Assembly: GCA_045646365.1 (NCBI GenBank)
Contig: JAZRKP010000075.1
Location: 189,194 to 253,193 of the forward strand
DNA from: SIG454 sp045646365
GTDB lineage: Bacteria > Bacillota > Clostridia > Monoglobales > Monoglobaceae
Length of the DNA stretch: 64,000 nt
Direction: 5' to 3'
The position numbers and the translations under genes were made by a program. Below, one piece after another: positions 1 to 7,978 of this stretch (position 1 is the stretch's first letter; each line of letters begins with the position of its first letter). Under the pieces are notes generated by a model. The model did no database searches. It saw only the letters and a list, made by a program, of their open reading frames with translations, and was not told where the DNA came from.

Positions 1-1016
1 ATCACGGTGACAGAGCATTGATGAGTCTTGAAGTCGGAAAAAGAGCCATTGATTTTCTTATCGAAAATTCGGGAAACCGTAAAAACCTTGAAGTGGACTT
101 TTTCGGCGGAGAACCGCTTATGAACTGGGATGTTTGCAAGGAAATCGTGAATTATGCAAGAAGTATTGAAAAAGAGCATAATAAGAATTTCAGATTTACT
201 CTTACAACAAACGGTGTTTTAATTGACGATGAGGTTATTGAGTTTGCAAATAAGGAAATGCACAATGTTGTTTTAAGTCTTGACGGAAGAAAAGAAGTCC
301 ACGACAGTCTTAGAAAAACAGTAAACGGACAGGGAAGCTATGATATAATTCTTCCGAAGTTCAAGGAATTTGTGGAAAAGCGCGGTAACAAGGGTTACTA
401 TATGAGAGGAACTTTCACTCATAATAACACAGACTTTACAAATGACATATTCCATATGGCGGATATGGGGTTTAATGAGCTTTCTATGGAGCCTGTTGTG
501 TGTGCGCCTGATGACCCTTATGCTTTAACGGAAGAGGATTTGCCTGTTTTATACAGACAGTATGAAATTCTTGCGGAGGAAATGCTTAAGAGAAGCCGTG
601 AAAAAAGAGGGTTTACTTTCTATCACTATATGATAAATCTCTCAGGCGGACCTTGTATCTATAAGAGAATATCGGGTTGTGGTTCGGGAACTGAATATAT
701 GGCTGTTACTCCGTGGGGAGAGCTTTTCCCTTGCCACCAGTTTGTGGGTGACGAGAAATACAGTATGGGTGACATCTGGAAAGGTGTTACGAATACACAG
801 GTCCGTGACGAGTTCAAGCTTTGCAATGCCTATGCAAGAGAAGAGTGTAAGGATTGCTGGGCAAAGCTTTATTGCAGCGGCGGTTGTGCAGCTAATGCCT
901 ATCATGCAACGGGCTCTATAAAGGGTATATATGAGTATGGTTGCAGGCTCTTTAAAAAGAGAATTGAGTGTGCTATAATGCTTGAGGTTGCGAAGATTCA
1001 GGAAAATCTGGACTAA
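1..1016 (+). CDS. scfB: SCIFF peptide radical SAM maturase, C-terminal part
   Basis: This is the 3' part of a gene that enters from the left edge; the frame is open from base 3 (reading HGDRALMSLEVGKRA). The family installs thioether cross-links in the small Cys-rich SCIFF peptide using S-adenosylmethionine and Fe-S clusters. The radical SAM CxxxCxxC motif must lie upstream of the window. Visible here are the rSAM core stretch VDFFGGEPLMNWDV and a C-terminal SPASM/twitch cysteine set (GPC, SGCGSG, FPCHQF, ECKDCW, YCSGGCAAN, YGCRLF) that would hold auxiliary clusters. The ending ECAIMLEVA is typical of this family. The family is about 450 residues, so roughly a quarter is missing because of the window boundary, not because of a break. 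The SCIFF precursor gene normally lies just upstream, outside the window. Confidence 0.9.
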   Translation, partial: HGDRALMSLEVGKRAIDFLIENSGNRKNLEVDFFGGEPLMNWDVCKEIVNYARSIEKEHNKNFRFTLTTNGVLIDDEVIEFANKEMHNVVLSLDGRKEVHDSLRKTVNGQGSYDIILPKFKEFVEKRGNKGYYMRGTFTHNNTDFTNDIFHMADMGFNELSMEPVVCAPDDPYALTEEDLPVLYRQYEILAEEMLKRSREKRGFTFYHYMINLSGGPCIYKRISGCGSGTEYMAVTPWGELFPCHQFVGDEKYSMGDIWKGVTNTQVRDEFKLCNAYAREECKDCWAKLYCSGGCAANAYHATGSIKGIYEYGCRLFKKRIECAIMLEVAKIQENLD

Positions 1017-1031
1017 TGTTGGCAAATTTCA

Positions 1032-1060
1032 TTGACAAGCAGTATTTTTTATTGTAGAAT
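1032..1060 (+). promoter_or_regulatory. sigma-A type promoter for the GH3-like gene
   Basis: TTGACA (1032-1037), a 17-bp spacer and TAGAAT (1055-1060) lie in the short gap after the SCIFF maturase gene, about 40 bp before the next start. The match is by eye only; no terminator was seen between the two genes. Confidence 0.6.
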
Positions 1061-1098
1061 TATTTGTGTAGAAAATAACGGGAAAAGGAAAAAGAGTA

Positions 1099-2280
1099 AT
1101 GAAAAATTTACCCAAATACATAGTAGTCGGTATACTTGTTTTGCTGTGCGTGATTTATCTTTTCAGCAGATGCACACTGTTTATCCCCGATACTGAGGAG
1201 AAAAAAGATAAAGATGAGGCGGAAACATTGATTCCGTCAATGGCGATAAGTGACGAGATTAAACAAAAAGTGACAGAGATGAGTCTTGAAGAAAAGATTT
1301 ATCAGATGTTTTATGTGACTCCTGAACAGTTGACGGGGGTTGGTGAGGTTATTCAGGCAGGCGATAAAACAAAGGAAATGCTTGAGAAATACCCTGTTGG
1401 CGGAATTGTGTATTCTTCACACAATCTCCAGACTCCCGAACAGACAAAAGAGCTGATTGGGAAATCTCAGGAATATTCAAAAATACCAATGTTTGCAGGT
1501 GTTTTTGAAGAGGGCGGAAATAATACGGTCCTCGGTGGTAATTCTTCTATGTCTTTAGGGAAAATCGAGGCAATGGCAGATGTTTCTGATTTTGAGAGGG
1601 CATACGAAATCGGTGCTAAAGTGGGAAATAGTCTTGTGGAACTTGGAATCAATATGAACTTTGCTCCCGTTGCTGATGTTATGGGCGAGGGCTTTAACAA
1701 TGTTATTGGAACACGCTCCTTTGGAAATGACTATAATGCTGTTTCAAGAAAGGTTGAACAGTATGTTAAGGGCTTGCAGAGTAAGGGTGTTTCCGCAACA
1801 CTTAAGCATTTCCCCGGTCAAGGCTATACAGAGGGTGACACAAGCTATGATTATGCAAAGAATAACCGCTCAGCAAAGGAAATCAGAAAAGAAGAATTTG
1901 CTCCGTTTATAAAAGGTATTGAAGCGGGAACAGATTTTGTTATGATTGGAAATGTTAAGGTTGGAGCCTTTGATTCGGATAATCCGGCTCCGTTCTCTTA
2001 TAAAATTGTTACAGACCTTCTTAAAAGTGAGCTTGGATATACGGGAATCGTAATCAGTTCACCAATGACGGACGGTGCTGTTTTAAATTCACACACCTCA
2101 GCAGATGCGGCTAAAGAAGCTGTTAAGGCGGGAGTTGATATGATTCTTATGCCAAACAGTCTGGAAATCGCAGTTAAAGCACTCTGTGAAGCGGTTGAAA
2201 GCGGTGAAATTCCGGAAAGCCGTATAAATGAAAGCGTTATGAAGATTTTGCAGACTAAAGCTAACAGAGGAATTTTATAG
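1099..2280 (+). CDS. membrane-anchored GH3-fold (NagZ-like) protein, probably non-catalytic
   Basis: A 393-residue protein with a hydrophobic N-terminal segment (about residues 8-24) followed by a charged linker and one glycoside hydrolase family 3 N-terminal (TIM barrel) domain. Fold markers of NagZ-type beta-N-acetylhexosaminidases are present: IGTRSFGND near 203-211, LKHFPG at 235-240, and a C-terminal AGVDMILMP. Key active-site positions are changed. The usual KHFPGHG reads KHFPGQG, the Asp-x-His dyad reads D247-T-S249, the substrate-binding D-E-G-G reads F136-E-E-G-G, and the nucleophile region that normally reads S/T-D-D/A-L reads SSPM at 320-323, so the nucleophilic Asp is absent. Inference: an extracytoplasmic GH3-fold protein that binds wall sugars or is inactive. 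It has its own promoter and is followed by a DUF1294 gene. Confidence 0.8.
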   Translation: MKNLPKYIVVGILVLLCVIYLFSRCTLFIPDTEEKKDKDEAETLIPSMAISDEIKQKVTEMSLEEKIYQMFYVTPEQLTGVGEVIQAGDKTKEMLEKYPVGGIVYSSHNLQTPEQTKELIGKSQEYSKIPMFAGVFEEGGNNTVLGGNSSMSLGKIEAMADVSDFERAYEIGAKVGNSLVELGINMNFAPVADVMGEGFNNVIGTRSFGNDYNAVSRKVEQYVKGLQSKGVSATLKHFPGQGYTEGDTSYDYAKNNRSAKEIRKEEFAPFIKGIEAGTDFVMIGNVKVGAFDSDNPAPFSYKIVTDLLKSELGYTGIVISSPMTDGAVLNSHTSADAAKEAVKAGVDMILMPNSLEIAVKALCEAVESGEIPESRINESVMKILQTKANRGIL

Positions 2281-2323
2281 ACATAAGGTGATACAACAGA
2301 ACGGATTTTTGGAGGTGTCATTT

Positions 2324-2572
2324 ATGGAAATGTTGATTATCTGGAACGCTATCGTGTTCTTTGTTTATGGCTACGACAAACACCAGAGTAAAAGAAGAAA
2401 ACAGAGAGTGAGCGAAAAGCTTATGCTCTTGTTCGCAGGATTGCTCGGCGGAATTGGAGCTTTGGCAGGAATGTTATTTTTCAGACATAAAACAAGAAAG
2501 TGGAAATTCAAGATTTGGGTGCCGGTTTTTGCATTTTTTGAGTTTGCAATTTTATGTTATATTCATATTTAA
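2324..2572 (+). CDS. DUF1294 family small membrane protein
   Basis: An 82-residue protein with DUF1294 hallmarks: VYGYDKHQSKRRKQRVSEK, then LLGGIGALAGMLFFRHKT, then a final hydrophobic segment. Two or three membrane segments are likely (about residues 1-14, 30-52 and 60-80). The function of the family is unknown; it is common in Firmicutes and proteobacteria as a short integral membrane protein. The start is the ATG at 2324, preceded by a strong GGAGGTG at 2311-2317. A GTG at 2288 is in frame but has no ribosome binding site and would add residues that do not fit the family. It is separated from rhamnulokinase by 27 bp, so the two may be co-transcribed. Confidence 0.75.
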   Translation: MEMLIIWNAIVFFVYGYDKHQSKRRKQRVSEKLMLLFAGLLGGIGALAGMLFFRHKTRKWKFKIWVPVFAFFEFAILCYIHI

Positions 2573-2599
2573 TTATATTTAGGATAAGGAGAAATAAAA

Positions 2600-4003
2600 A
2601 TGGATAAGTATTTTCTTGCAGTTGATATTGGTGCGTCAAGCGGACGACATATCTTAGGTAAGTATGAGGATGGGAAAATTACTCTTGAGGAAGTTTACCG
2701 CTTCAAAAATGGTTTTGAAGAGAGAAACGGTTATTTGTGCTGGCAGTATGACCGCCTTTTCGGTGAAATTAAAAATGGTTTGAAAAAGTGTAAGGAAATC
2801 GGTAAGATTCCTGCAACTATGGGAATTGACACATGGGGAGTTGACTTTGTTCTTCTTGACGAGAATGACGAACTCCTCGGCGACACAGTTGCGTATCGTG
2901 ATGACAGAACATATCCTATGATGGATAAGGTTGCTGAAATAATTCCTGATGAGGAGCTTTATTCAATCGCAGGTATTCAGAAAGTTAATTTTAATACAAT
3001 CTATCAGCTTATGGCAATTAAGGAAACAAATCCTGAATATATGGAGAAGGCTGAAACTTATCTTATGACTCCTGAATATTTCAATTTCCTCCTGACAGGT
3101 AAGAAGGTCAGCGAATACACAATCGCAAGCACAACAGGAATGCTTGATGCTAAGTCGAAAAAGTGGAGTAAGGATATTATTAAGCGTCTTGGCTTTAAGG
3201 AAAGCCTTTTTGGTGAACTCAATCCTCCTAAAACAGTTATCGGCGGATTTTCCGATGCAATAAAGGAAGAAGTTGGGTTTGACTGTCAGGTTGTTCTCCC
3301 TGCAACTCACGATACAGGAAGTGCTGTTCTTGCTCTTCCGACAAGAGGGATGAACAATGTTTATATAAGCTCAGGAACATGGTCACTTATGGGCGTTGAA
3401 AGTGCAGAGGCTAACTGCAGTAAGGAAAGCTGTGAAATGAACTTCACTAACGAGGGCGGTGTTGAATATCGTTATCGTTACCTTAAAAATATTATGGGAC
3501 TCTGGATGCTCCAGTCTATTAAAAGAGAGCTTAATGACGAATACAGCTTTGGTGAAATTTCTGATAATGCGAGAAAATGTGAAGATTTTAAGGCAATCGT
3601 TGATGTTAACGACCCTATGTTCCTCGCTCCAAAGAGTATGATTGAAGCGGTTAAGGAAGGTTGCAGAAAATATAACCAGCCTGTTCCTGAAACGATTTTT
3701 GAGGTTGCACAGTGTGTTTATTTAAGCCTTGCAAAGACCTATGCAGATACAGTTGCGGGAATTGAAAAGGTGCTTGGAAAGACTTTTGATTCGATAAGCA
3801 TAATCGGTGGCGGTTGTCAGGACGGATACTTAAACGAACTTACCGCAAAAGCAACAGGAAAAACTGTTTTCGCAGGTCCTATCGAAGCGACTGCTCTTGG
3901 AAATATTTTAGCACAAATGATGAGTCAGGGTGTTTTTGAAACAGTTGACGACGCAAGAGATGCTATAAGAAATTCATTTGAAATTAAAAAAGTAAACAGT
4001 TAA
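2600..4003 (+). CDS. rhaB: rhamnulokinase (FGGY kinase family)
   Basis: A 467-residue kinase of the FGGY family that phosphorylates L-rhamnulose to L-rhamnulose 1-phosphate with ATP. The N-terminal phosphate loop DIGASSGRHILG carries the ASSGR signature of rhamnulokinases; MGIDTWGVDFVLLD, ATHDTGSAV (about 235) and SIIGGGCQDGYLNEL near the C-terminus match the family. Length is normal. The start at 2600 follows AAGGAG. No rhamnose isomerase, aldolase or transporter gene is adjacent, so the rest of the pathway would be elsewhere; a related deoxysugar substrate cannot be excluded. Confidence 0.88.
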   Translation: MDKYFLAVDIGASSGRHILGKYEDGKITLEEVYRFKNGFEERNGYLCWQYDRLFGEIKNGLKKCKEIGKIPATMGIDTWGVDFVLLDENDELLGDTVAYRDDRTYPMMDKVAEIIPDEELYSIAGIQKVNFNTIYQLMAIKETNPEYMEKAETYLMTPEYFNFLLTGKKVSEYTIASTTGMLDAKSKKWSKDIIKRLGFKESLFGELNPPKTVIGGFSDAIKEEVGFDCQVVLPATHDTGSAVLALPTRGMNNVYISSGTWSLMGVESAEANCSKESCEMNFTNEGGVEYRYRYLKNIMGLWMLQSIKRELNDEYSFGEISDNARKCEDFKAIVDVNDPMFLAPKSMIEAVKEGCRKYNQPVPETIFEVAQCVYLSLAKTYADTVAGIEKVLGKTFDSISIIGGGCQDGYLNELTAKATGKTVFAGPIEATALGNILAQMMSQGVFETVDDARDAIRNSFEIKKVNS

Positions 4004-4009
4004 TTTATT

Positions 4010-4042
4010 CGGGCTTGGCAGAATTTCTGCCTTGCCCGTTTT
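4010..4042 (+). terminator. rho-independent terminator after rhaB
   Basis: Arms CGGGC..GGCAG (4010-4021) and CTGCC..GCCCG (4027-4038) pair around AATTT with a small T/T internal loop, followed by TTTT. It ends 6 bases after the rhaB stop begins and lies just before the next gene. Confidence 0.75.
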
Positions 4043-4047
4043 GATGT

Positions 4048-4395
4048 ATGAATATGTGGAAATTAAGGATTGTTTTTAAGATTATATTTGTTATGGCGAT
4101 AATGGTTGCCTTGTATTATTATGGAAAAGCTGCGGTTTTGAACGGAGAAAAATATACCCCTGTGGTGACGGAACATATAAGCGAGCCTGATATGGGAACA
4201 GAGGGAAAGAAGAGTATAAACGAAGCGACGAAGTATGATATTAAGAATGTAAAAGGCTTTGGAGAAACATATGCCAAGCGGATTATTGAATATCGGAATC
4301 AGGTCGGTGGCTTTAAAGGTATGGAAGATTTGATAAATGTTTATCAGATTGGCAAGGAAAGGTATGAACGGCTGAGAAATAAATTCAGCTTGTAA
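4048..4395 (+). CDS. ComEA-like helix-hairpin-helix DNA-binding protein, short form
   Basis: A 115-residue protein with an N-terminal membrane segment (about residues 8-26) and a C-terminal ComEA-type helix-hairpin-helix domain (about 54-113): SINEATKYDIKNVKGFGETYA, RIIEYRNQVGGFKG, then a second hairpin VYQIGKERYERL. The DNA-uptake receptor ComEA of Bacillus is about 200 residues with an extra SLBB domain between anchor and HhH; that domain is missing here. It may be a membrane-bound DNA-binding protein for competence, but no other com gene is near. The start at 4048 has a poor ribosome binding site because the rhaB terminator ends just before it; ATG at 4054 is an alternative. Confidence 0.7.
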   Translation: MNMWKLRIVFKIIFVMAIMVALYYYGKAAVLNGEKYTPVVTEHISEPDMGTEGKKSINEATKYDIKNVKGFGETYAKRIIEYRNQVGGFKGMEDLINVYQIGKERYERLRNKFSL

Positions 4396-4409
4396 AAGGA
4401 ATTGAAGTT

Positions 4410-5141
4410 ATGAATTACAGATTAAAAATTCAGTACGACGGAACAAAATACCATGGCTGGCAACGACTTCAGAAATTTGAAACTGTGCAGGGGAAGATTG
4501 AAGATGTTTTGTCGAAATATTTTGGGCATAAAATCGAAATCAATGGTGCAGGAAGAACTGATTCGGGAGTCCACGCCAAAGGTCAGGTTGCCAATTTCAA
4601 AGTAAACGGGGAATATGATAAAAGTGAAATACTGACTTATCTTAATAAATATCTGCCTGATGATATTGCGGTTATTGAGGTTGAGGAGACGGACGAAAGG
4701 TTTCACAGCCGACTTTCTGCAAAGGGAAAGGTTTATGAATATAGAATTTTAAACTCTGAAATTTTAGATGTGTTTGGCAGAAAGTATGTATATCAAATCC
4801 CGGAAAAGCTTGATGTAAAGGCGATGAAAGAGGCGAGCGGACATTTTATAGGTGAACATAATTTTAAAGCCTTTTGCAGTAATAAGCATTTTAAAAAGTC
4901 GCCCGTCAGAGAAATATATTCTATTGGAATTGAAAAAGAAAATGATGAGATAAGATTGAGATTTTACGGAAACGGCTTTTTATATAATATGGTGCGGATA
5001 ATCGTCGGAACACTTATTGAGGTTGGTCTTGGCAAGAGAAATCCTGAGGAAATACCGCAGATTATTTTGTCGGAAAACCGCGAAATGGCAGGAGAAACTG
5101 CTCCTGCCAAAGGGTTGTGTCTGGTTGAGGTTTTGTATTAA
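4410..5141 (+). CDS. truA: tRNA pseudouridine(38-40) synthase TruA
   Basis: A 243-residue enzyme that isomerises U38-U40 in the tRNA anticodon arm. It has the family start YDGTKYHGWQ, the catalytic Asp51 in GAGRTDSGVHA, and the C-terminal FLYNMVRIIVGTLIEVG segment. The length is normal. The start at 4410 follows AAAGGAA. It lies 14 bp after the ComEA-like gene and converges with the amidase gene: the two stop codons overlap at 5138-5141. Confidence 0.95.
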   Translation: MNYRLKIQYDGTKYHGWQRLQKFETVQGKIEDVLSKYFGHKIEINGAGRTDSGVHAKGQVANFKVNGEYDKSEILTYLNKYLPDDIAVIEVEETDERFHSRLSAKGKVYEYRILNSEILDVFGRKYVYQIPEKLDVKAMKEASGHFIGEHNFKAFCSNKHFKKSPVREIYSIGIEKENDEIRLRFYGNGFLYNMVRIIVGTLIEVGLGKRNPEEIPQIILSENREMAGETAPAKGLCLVEVLY

Positions 5142-5848
5142 GAAACGAGATATTCGGTAAGTCCCATAAAAATTGACCAGGCGATTTTCTGTTGATAGCT
5201 TTCGCTTTGAAGAAGCTTTGCCTCGTCAGGATTTGAAATAAACCCACATTCAACAAGGATTGACGGAATAACCGCATCTTTTAAAATGAAAATGCTGTTT
5301 CCTGTCTTAAGCTGACGGGTATTACCGGGGTCTGCGTTTTTTATGAGGGATGCCTGGACTATTTCGCCAAGTTTCTGACTTTCCTCTGATTTTGGTGCAC
5401 AAAATACCTGAGCACCTTTATACTGGGATTCGGGAAACTTGTTCATATGTATGCTGATAAATATGTCGGCATCCACCTTTTGAGGAAGAGTTTTTCGTTC
5501 CATAAGGTCGGATTTTTTCTGTGAAAGAGTTGCCGGTCTGTTGGGGTCTGCCGTATTTTTGTCAGTTTCACGAGTCATAATAACCGTTCCGCCGTTTTCT
5601 TCAATAAAGGCTTTAAGGTAAAGTGCGATTTTGAGATTAAGCTCCTTTTCGATAACATCATCACAGGATGCCCCCGAATCAGCCCCGCCGTGGCCTGGAT
5701 CAATAACGAAAACTTTTCCAGATACGGGAGTCCCGAAAGTGCTGACAGGACTGGGCGTTTCAAGGAAAATCGAAAGCAGGAAAATGATAGTGAAACATAA
5801 GGTCAGTGCTGATAAAATAATATTTCCTCTTTTAATAGTTATAAACAA
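5138..5848 (-). CDS. N-acetylmuramoyl-L-alanine amidase, CwlD-like
   Basis: A peptidoglycan amidase (Amidase_3 family) that cleaves the muramoyl-L-alanine bond. An N-terminal signal or anchor (about residues 9-29) is followed by the catalytic domain with zinc ligands His53 (DPGHGG), Glu67 (DDVIEKELN) and His134 (ISIHMN), and catalytic Glu200 (LVECGFISN). About 237 residues, single domain, no SPOR or SH3 repeats, which fits CwlD of spore cortex muramic-lactam formation. The start is taken as TTG at 5846-5848 because GAGGTG at 5855-5860 sits six bases upstream; the in-frame GTG that overlaps this Shine-Dalgarno would give three more residues. Other roles in cell separation are possible. Confidence 0.85.
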   Translation of the reverse strand: MFITIKRGNIILSALTLCFTIIFLLSIFLETPSPVSTFGTPVSGKVFVIDPGHGGADSGASCDDVIEKELNLKIALYLKAFIEENGGTVIMTRETDKNTADPNRPATLSQKKSDLMERKTLPQKVDADIFISIHMNKFPESQYKGAQVFCAPKSEESQKLGEIVQASLIKNADPGNTRQLKTGNSIFILKDAVIPSILVECGFISNPDEAKLLQSESYQQKIAWSIFMGLTEYLVS

Positions 5849-5915
5849 ACTAATCACCTCACATAAAGTATATGATAAAGGCAGTTAATTTATATTCAGG
5901 CAAGGCGTATTTGTC

Positions 5916-5944
5916 TTGACAAAAATATGCCAATATGATAAAAT
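5916..5944 (+). promoter_or_regulatory. pyr operon promoter
   Basis: TTGACA (5916-5921), a 17-bp spacer and TAAAAT (5939-5944), about 38 bp before the pyrC start. The leader is too short to hold a PyrR-type anti-terminator/terminator, and no such structure is seen, so regulation by PyrR attenuation is unlikely at this point. Confidence 0.75.
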
Positions 5945-5981
5945 ATTATAGATAAATTTATGACAAAGGAGATAGGGCATA

Positions 5982-7244
5982 GTGAAATACGCAATCATTG
6001 GTGCATCGGTATTTGAAGATAATGTTTTTAAGAAGAAAAATATTTTCATCGAGAACGGTGTGGTGTCTGAAATTTCCGAAAGAACTGCTGAAAATGATGG
6101 CAGTTTATTTGAATTTGAAAATTGTTACGTTTTTCCCGGCTTTGTAGATGTTCATGTGCATTTGAGAGAGCCGGGCTTTTCATATAAGGAAACTGTAAAA
6201 AGCGGAACAAAAGCGGCGGCGAGAGGCGGATTTACTGCGGTTTGCTCAATGCCAAATTTAAACCCTGTTCCGGATAGCATAGAAAATTTAAAGCAACAGC
6301 TTGATATAATCGAAAAAGATGCAGTTATTTCGGTTTATCCCTTCGGCTCAATAACTTGCGGACAAAACGGTGAAGCTTTATCCGATATGGAGGGAATGGC
6401 TGAAAATGTTGTAGGATTTTCCGATGACGGCAAAGGGGTGCAGAGCGAAGAAATGATGCGAGAGGCTATGAAAAAAGCCAAGTCTTTAGATAAAATAATC
6501 TCTGCCCATTGCGAAGAAAATTCTCTGCTGAACGGCGGATATATCCATGACGGCGAATATGCAAAATTAAACGGTCATAAGGGGATTTGCTCTGAAAGTG
6601 AATGGGAACCCATAAAAAGAGATGTGGAACTGGTTAAAGAGACGGGCGTTTCTTATCATGTCTGCCATATTTCCACAAAAGAAAGCGTTGAAATTATAAG
6701 AAAGGCAAAGGCGGAGGGGGTTGATATAACCTGTGAAACAGGTCCTCATTACCTGACTCTTTGCGATATGGATATTAAAGACGAGGGCAGATTTAAAATG
6801 AATCCGCCAATCCGTGGGGTAGAGGATAGAGATGCGCTTATTGAGGGGATAATTGACGGCACGGTTGATATGATTGCAACGGACCATGCTCCCCATTCAG
6901 AGGAGGAAAAATCGAAAGGTCTTTCGGGAAGCAATATGGGTGTTGTGGGAATTGAAACATCTTTCCCTGTTATGTATACGGAATTTGTTAAAACGGGGAA
7001 ATTGAGCCTTGAAAAATTGGTTGAACTTATGAGTATTAACCCTGCAAAAAGATTTGGGATTAAAACGGGAATTAAGGTTGGGGAGAAAGCTAATTTTACG
7101 GTTTTTGACCTGAATGAAAAATATGCAGTAAACCCCGACGAATTTCTTTCAAAGGGTAAAGCAACTCCGTTTGAAGGTAAAGAGGTTTACGGAAGATGCA
7201 AAATGACCGTTGCAAACGGTGAAATTGCGTATAAGGAGGAGTAA
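5982..7244 (+). CDS. pyrC: dihydroorotase
   Basis: A 420-residue type I dihydroorotase that closes carbamoyl-aspartate to dihydroorotate, step 3 of UMP synthesis. The metal-binding DVHVHLREPG motif has His58 and His60; further metal or catalytic positions are visible in ISAHCEE, YHVCHIST and MIATDHAPHS. GTG is the start, with AAGGAG ten bases upstream. It is the first gene of a seven-gene pyr operon (pyrC-K-D-F-E-B-I) with gaps of at most 18 bp except before pyrI. Confidence 0.95.
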   Translation: MKYAIIGASVFEDNVFKKKNIFIENGVVSEISERTAENDGSLFEFENCYVFPGFVDVHVHLREPGFSYKETVKSGTKAAARGGFTAVCSMPNLNPVPDSIENLKQQLDIIEKDAVISVYPFGSITCGQNGEALSDMEGMAENVVGFSDDGKGVQSEEMMREAMKKAKSLDKIISAHCEENSLLNGGYIHDGEYAKLNGHKGICSESEWEPIKRDVELVKETGVSYHVCHISTKESVEIIRKAKAEGVDITCETGPHYLTLCDMDIKDEGRFKMNPPIRGVEDRDALIEGIIDGTVDMIATDHAPHSEEEKSKGLSGSNMGVVGIETSFPVMYTEFVKTGKLSLEKLVELMSINPAKRFGIKTGIKVGEKANFTVFDLNEKYAVNPDEFLSKGKATPFEGKEVYGRCKMTVANGEIAYKEE

Positions 7245-7246
7245 TA

Positions 7247-7978
7247 ATGAAACAATCTTTGTTTGAAATAAAATCCAATAAAAAAATCGCAAGAGATATT
7301 TACGAAATGATACTTGAGGGGGACACAAGCGACCTTATCCGTCCAGGGCAGTTTATAAATATTAAGCTTGATAACTTGTTTTTAAGACGCCCCATTTCGG
7401 TTTGCGACTATGACGATAAAACCATTACGATTATTTATAAGGTAGTGGGCGAGGGTACAGAGAAAATGAGCCTTATGGAGAGCGGAACTTTAGATGTTCT
7501 GACAGGACTCGGTAACGGCTTTAACACAGAAACAAGCGGAGATAAGCCTCTTTTAATCGGCGGTGGCGTTGGTGTTCCGCCAATGTATAACCTTTGCAAA
7601 AAACTTATAGGCGAGGGAAAGATTGTTACGGTTATAATGGGATTTATGAACGAAGCAGATGTGTTTTATAAAGAAAAATTTGAAAAGCTGGGTGCAAAGG
7701 TTTATGTTACAACCAATGACGGAAGTATGGGTATAAAAGGCTTTGTTACAGATGCAATGAAAGAACTTGACGGATATACATATTTTTACACCTGCGGTCC
7801 TGAGCCGATGCTTAAAGGTGTGTATGACACATCAGTAACGGAAGGGCAGTTAAGCTTTGAAGCGAGAATGGGTTGCGGATTTGGTGCTTGTATGGGTTGT
7901 ACCTGCGAAACAAAGTACGGTCATAAGAGAATATGCAAGGAAGGCCCCGTTCTTTTGAAGGAGGAAGTAATATGGTAG
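7247..7978 (+). CDS. pyrK: dihydroorotate dehydrogenase electron-transfer subunit
   Basis: A 243-residue FAD and [2Fe-2S] protein that passes electrons from the PyrD FMN site to NAD+. The N-terminal part has the flavin-binding RRPISVCDYD; the NAD-binding part has LIGGGVGVPPMYNL; the C-terminal cluster motif is MGCGFGACMGCTC with a fourth Cys in RICKEGP. The start follows a strong AAGGAGG two bases after pyrC. Its last bases overlap the start of pyrD by 7 bp, which supports translational coupling of the two subunits. Confidence 0.95.
   Translation: MKQSLFEIKSNKKIARDIYEMILEGDTSDLIRPGQFINIKLDNLFLRRPISVCDYDDKTITIIYKVVGEGTEKMSLMESGTLDVLTGLGNGFNTETSGDKPLLIGGGVGVPPMYNLCKKLIGEGKIVTVIMGFMNEADVFYKEKFEKLGAKVYVTTNDGSMGIKGFVTDAMKELDGYTYFYTCGPEPMLKGVYDTSVTEGQLSFEARMGCGFGACMGCTCETKYGHKRICKEGPVLLKEEVIW

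Noticed and set aside
642..1025. 127-codon reverse frame over the SCIFF maturase
   Set aside because: It is a shadow of a clearly conserved gene on the other strand and has no similarity or ribosome binding site of its own.
5858..5981. PyrR attenuator or riboswitch before pyrC
   Set aside because: Only about 38 bases separate the -10 element and the start codon; no alternative hairpins or terminator can be formed there.
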